The notes under the pieces: model-generated
The model's database searches: none
Seen by the model: the letters and a program-made list of their open reading frames with translations, nothing else
Told to the model about the DNA's origin: nothing
Shown here: in pieces, positions 62,456 to 64,000 of the stretch
Position numbering within the stretch: position 1 is the first letter of the stretch
Layout: every line of letters begins with the position of its first letter
Made by a program: the position numbers and the translations under genes
NCBI GenBank assembly: GCA_029378245.1
Contig: JARKIF010000029.1
Span: 62,001-126,000, forward strand
Direction of reading: 5' to 3'
Length of the DNA stretch: 64,000 nucleotides
Origin: Roridomyces roridus
Lineage: Eukaryota > Basidiomycota > Agaricomycetes > Agaricales > Mycenaceae

Positions 62456-64000
62456 ATGCCGGTGGACGTGTACAACGAGAAGAAAGACACCGACGCCGAC
62501 GTCGACATCGAGAAGAGGAGCGATACCATCGTGACTGCTCGGGAGGCGCGCGTCAATGCCAGTGGACACGTGGATCAGCTCCATAGGCAGTATGGGCTTC
62601 TCAGCATCTGCGCGACGGCTCTGACGATCGGTGAGTCTTTGTCCTTTTCTTCGATATACTTTGTCCAATGGCAGCTGACGTGCAGACAACGCTTGGGTCG
62701 CGTTGGGAGGCTCGATTACGGTTGCCGTCGCGAATGGTGGCGCACCCGGCATCATCTACGAATTCCTGGCGTCATGTGTCTATTACGGCTTTGTGGCGAC
62801 TAGTATCGCAGAGCTGGCGAGTTCTATACCGAGCGCGGGCGGAGGTGAGTCAAAGATTTCTCCCCTCTTCATGATGCCTCTTGACGAGCGTCAGTGTATC
62901 ACTGGGCATCTGTTGCGGGTGGTAAATACGGGCGAGCTCTGGGCTTCTTCACTGGTAAGAAGGGAATTATGTGACGTCACAAACTAACGAGTGCAGGTTT
63001 AATAAACTTTTACGGATGGATATTCGACCTCGCAGCAATCGTCACCATCCCCGCCAACGTAGTCGTCCAGATGTATGTCGTCTTTCATCCAGATTTTGAA
63101 GTCAAGGTGCGTTTCTGTGCAATCTTGCAATTCACGAATTCACTCGGTCTGGTTCAGCCATGGCACATCTTCCTGGCCTTCGCCCTAATCAACTGGTTTT
63201 GCTGTCTGACCGTTATATTCTTCAACCGCTTCATGCCGGCGCTGCAAAAGCTGGGTTTGTTCATGATCGTTGCGGGTGGATTAGTCACTATCATCGTGCG
63301 CCCCTCTGTCTCTCAAAGTCATATCGAAACCCATCGACTGCATAGGTCCTCGCAGCAGCCAAATCCCATGCCTCCGCTTCGTTCGTCTTTTCCGACTGGG
63401 AGAACGTCACCGGGTGGTCCAACGGCGTCGCCTTCCTCACTGGGATGCTCAACGGCGCGTTCGCAATCGGCACACCCGACTCGGTCACACATATTGCAGA
63501 GGAGCTGCCCCATCCGAGACGGGACCTCCCGCGTGCCATCGCGGCACAGATATCCCTCGGTGCTTTGAGTGCGTGGCGGTGGTTCCTCCATCTCATCTTA
63601 ACTCATTTTTCTTTTAAAGCGGGCTTCGTCTATGCCATTGCGCTGATGTTTGCGATTACGGACCTCGACGCCGTGCTCAATTCGAACGGGTCCTTTCCCC
63701 TCGCAGCCGTGTACGCACAAGCGACGGGTAACAAGGGCGGGACCTTTGGGCTGTTGCTCATTGTCTTCATTTCCATTATGATATGCTGTATCGGGACGTA
63801 TATCACGGTGAGTTCCCGTCAGGATGGGCACGATGGATATTGAATGACTGGCAGCTCGGCCGAATATGGTGGGCCCTTGCTCGCGACAACGCCACGCCCT
63901 TCTCCTCGTTCTTCAGCATCGCCTCCGAGCGTCTGAGCTGTCCCGTCCCAGCAACGGTATTCTGCGGTGCGTATCGTCCAATTACCATCACCCACTCCTT
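62456..64000 (+). CDS. Amino acid/choline-type permease (APC superfamily), 3' end outside window
   Basis: Starts MPVDVYNEKKDTDADVDIEKR. Spliced exons then give membrane segments in APC order: YGLLSICATALTIDNAWVALGGSITVAVANGG, IYEFLASCVYYGFVATSIAELASSIPSAGG, VYHWASVAGGKYGRALGFFTGLINFYGWIFDLAA, WHIFLAFALINWFCCLTVIFF, LGLFMIVAGGLVTIIV, VAFLTGMLNGAFAIGTPDSVTHIAEELPHPRRDLPRAI, GFVYAIALMFAITDLDA and GTFGLLLIVFISIMICCIGTYIT. The order resembles the fungal GABA/choline permeases (Uga4/Hnm1 type). The last exon continues past 64000. Confidence 0.88.

Overview
The window is nuclear DNA of a basidiomycete fungus, most likely an Agaricomycete; I cannot place it further from sequence alone. The evidence is short introns (about 45-60 nt) with GT..AG ends and CTAAC/CTGAC-type branch sites, secreted plant-polymer enzymes (GH1 beta-glucosidase, GH28 polygalacturonase, laccase), a DUF6699 protein, a six-cysteine transcription factor, a Tad1-type LINE, a DIRS-type tyrosine-recombinase retroelement, and a heavily expanded F-box family. 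There is no prokaryotic or organellar content.

Layout. 1-99: intron-containing tRNA-Phe (minus). 560-787: small probable gene (minus). 1162-8880: one F-box gene cut in two by a complete 6.5-kb LINE with a 14-bp target-site duplication. 9096-10304: intact F-box gene. 10.3-13.1 kb: gene-poor, with three copies of a repeat resembling a Pol III B-box followed by a T-run. 13133-14038: dual-specificity phosphatase. 14.3-15.6 kb: CAGACC-rich repeat region holding a 422-bp hAT-like MITE, 23 identical 10-bp repeats and a 28-bp perfect palindrome. 15.76-20.2 kb: DIRS-like retroelement (minus; gag, RT, RNase H, tyrosine recombinase). 21.3-24.8 kb: three F-box copies (fragment, intact, nonsense mutant). 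25.1-28.1 kb: Zn2Cys6 transcription factor (minus), whose zinc cluster needs a 6-nt microexon. 29.4-32.8 kb: two intact F-box genes and two decayed tandem 3' copies.

32.9-36.6 kb: MMS2 and HSE1 head to head with 94 bp between start codons. 37.0-39.6 kb: GH1 beta-glucosidase. 39.7-40.0 kb: 80-residue secreted six-cysteine protein. 40.3-42.9 kb: an F-box relic split by a 418-bp insert that carries a tRNA-Ile gene and is flanked by an 11-bp repeat, then an intact F-box gene. 44.3-45.7 kb: polygalacturonase. 46-50.9 kb: three more F-box copies (two broken) with a 738-bp TA-flanked MITE beside one. 51.3-53.4 kb: MYND zinc-finger protein. 53.9-56.2 kb: BBE-like FAD oxidase, probably broken. 57.0-59.8 kb: laccase. 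60.3-61.1 kb: DUF6699 protein. 62.5 kb to the end: amino acid/choline permease, cut by the window edge.

How it fits together. The housekeeping and secreted-enzyme genes look intact and ordinary. The F-box cluster is the evolving part: about thirteen copies sharing an N-terminal coiled coil, an F-box and a degenerate leucine-rich tail, in both orientations, about half disabled, with conserved flanks showing that whole gene units were copied. Four insertions of different kinds (LINE, tRNA-bearing insert, hAT-like MITE, TA-flanked MITE) have boundaries readable at the base level. Exon coordinates given as exact were checked for reading-frame closure by hand; those given as approximate were not.
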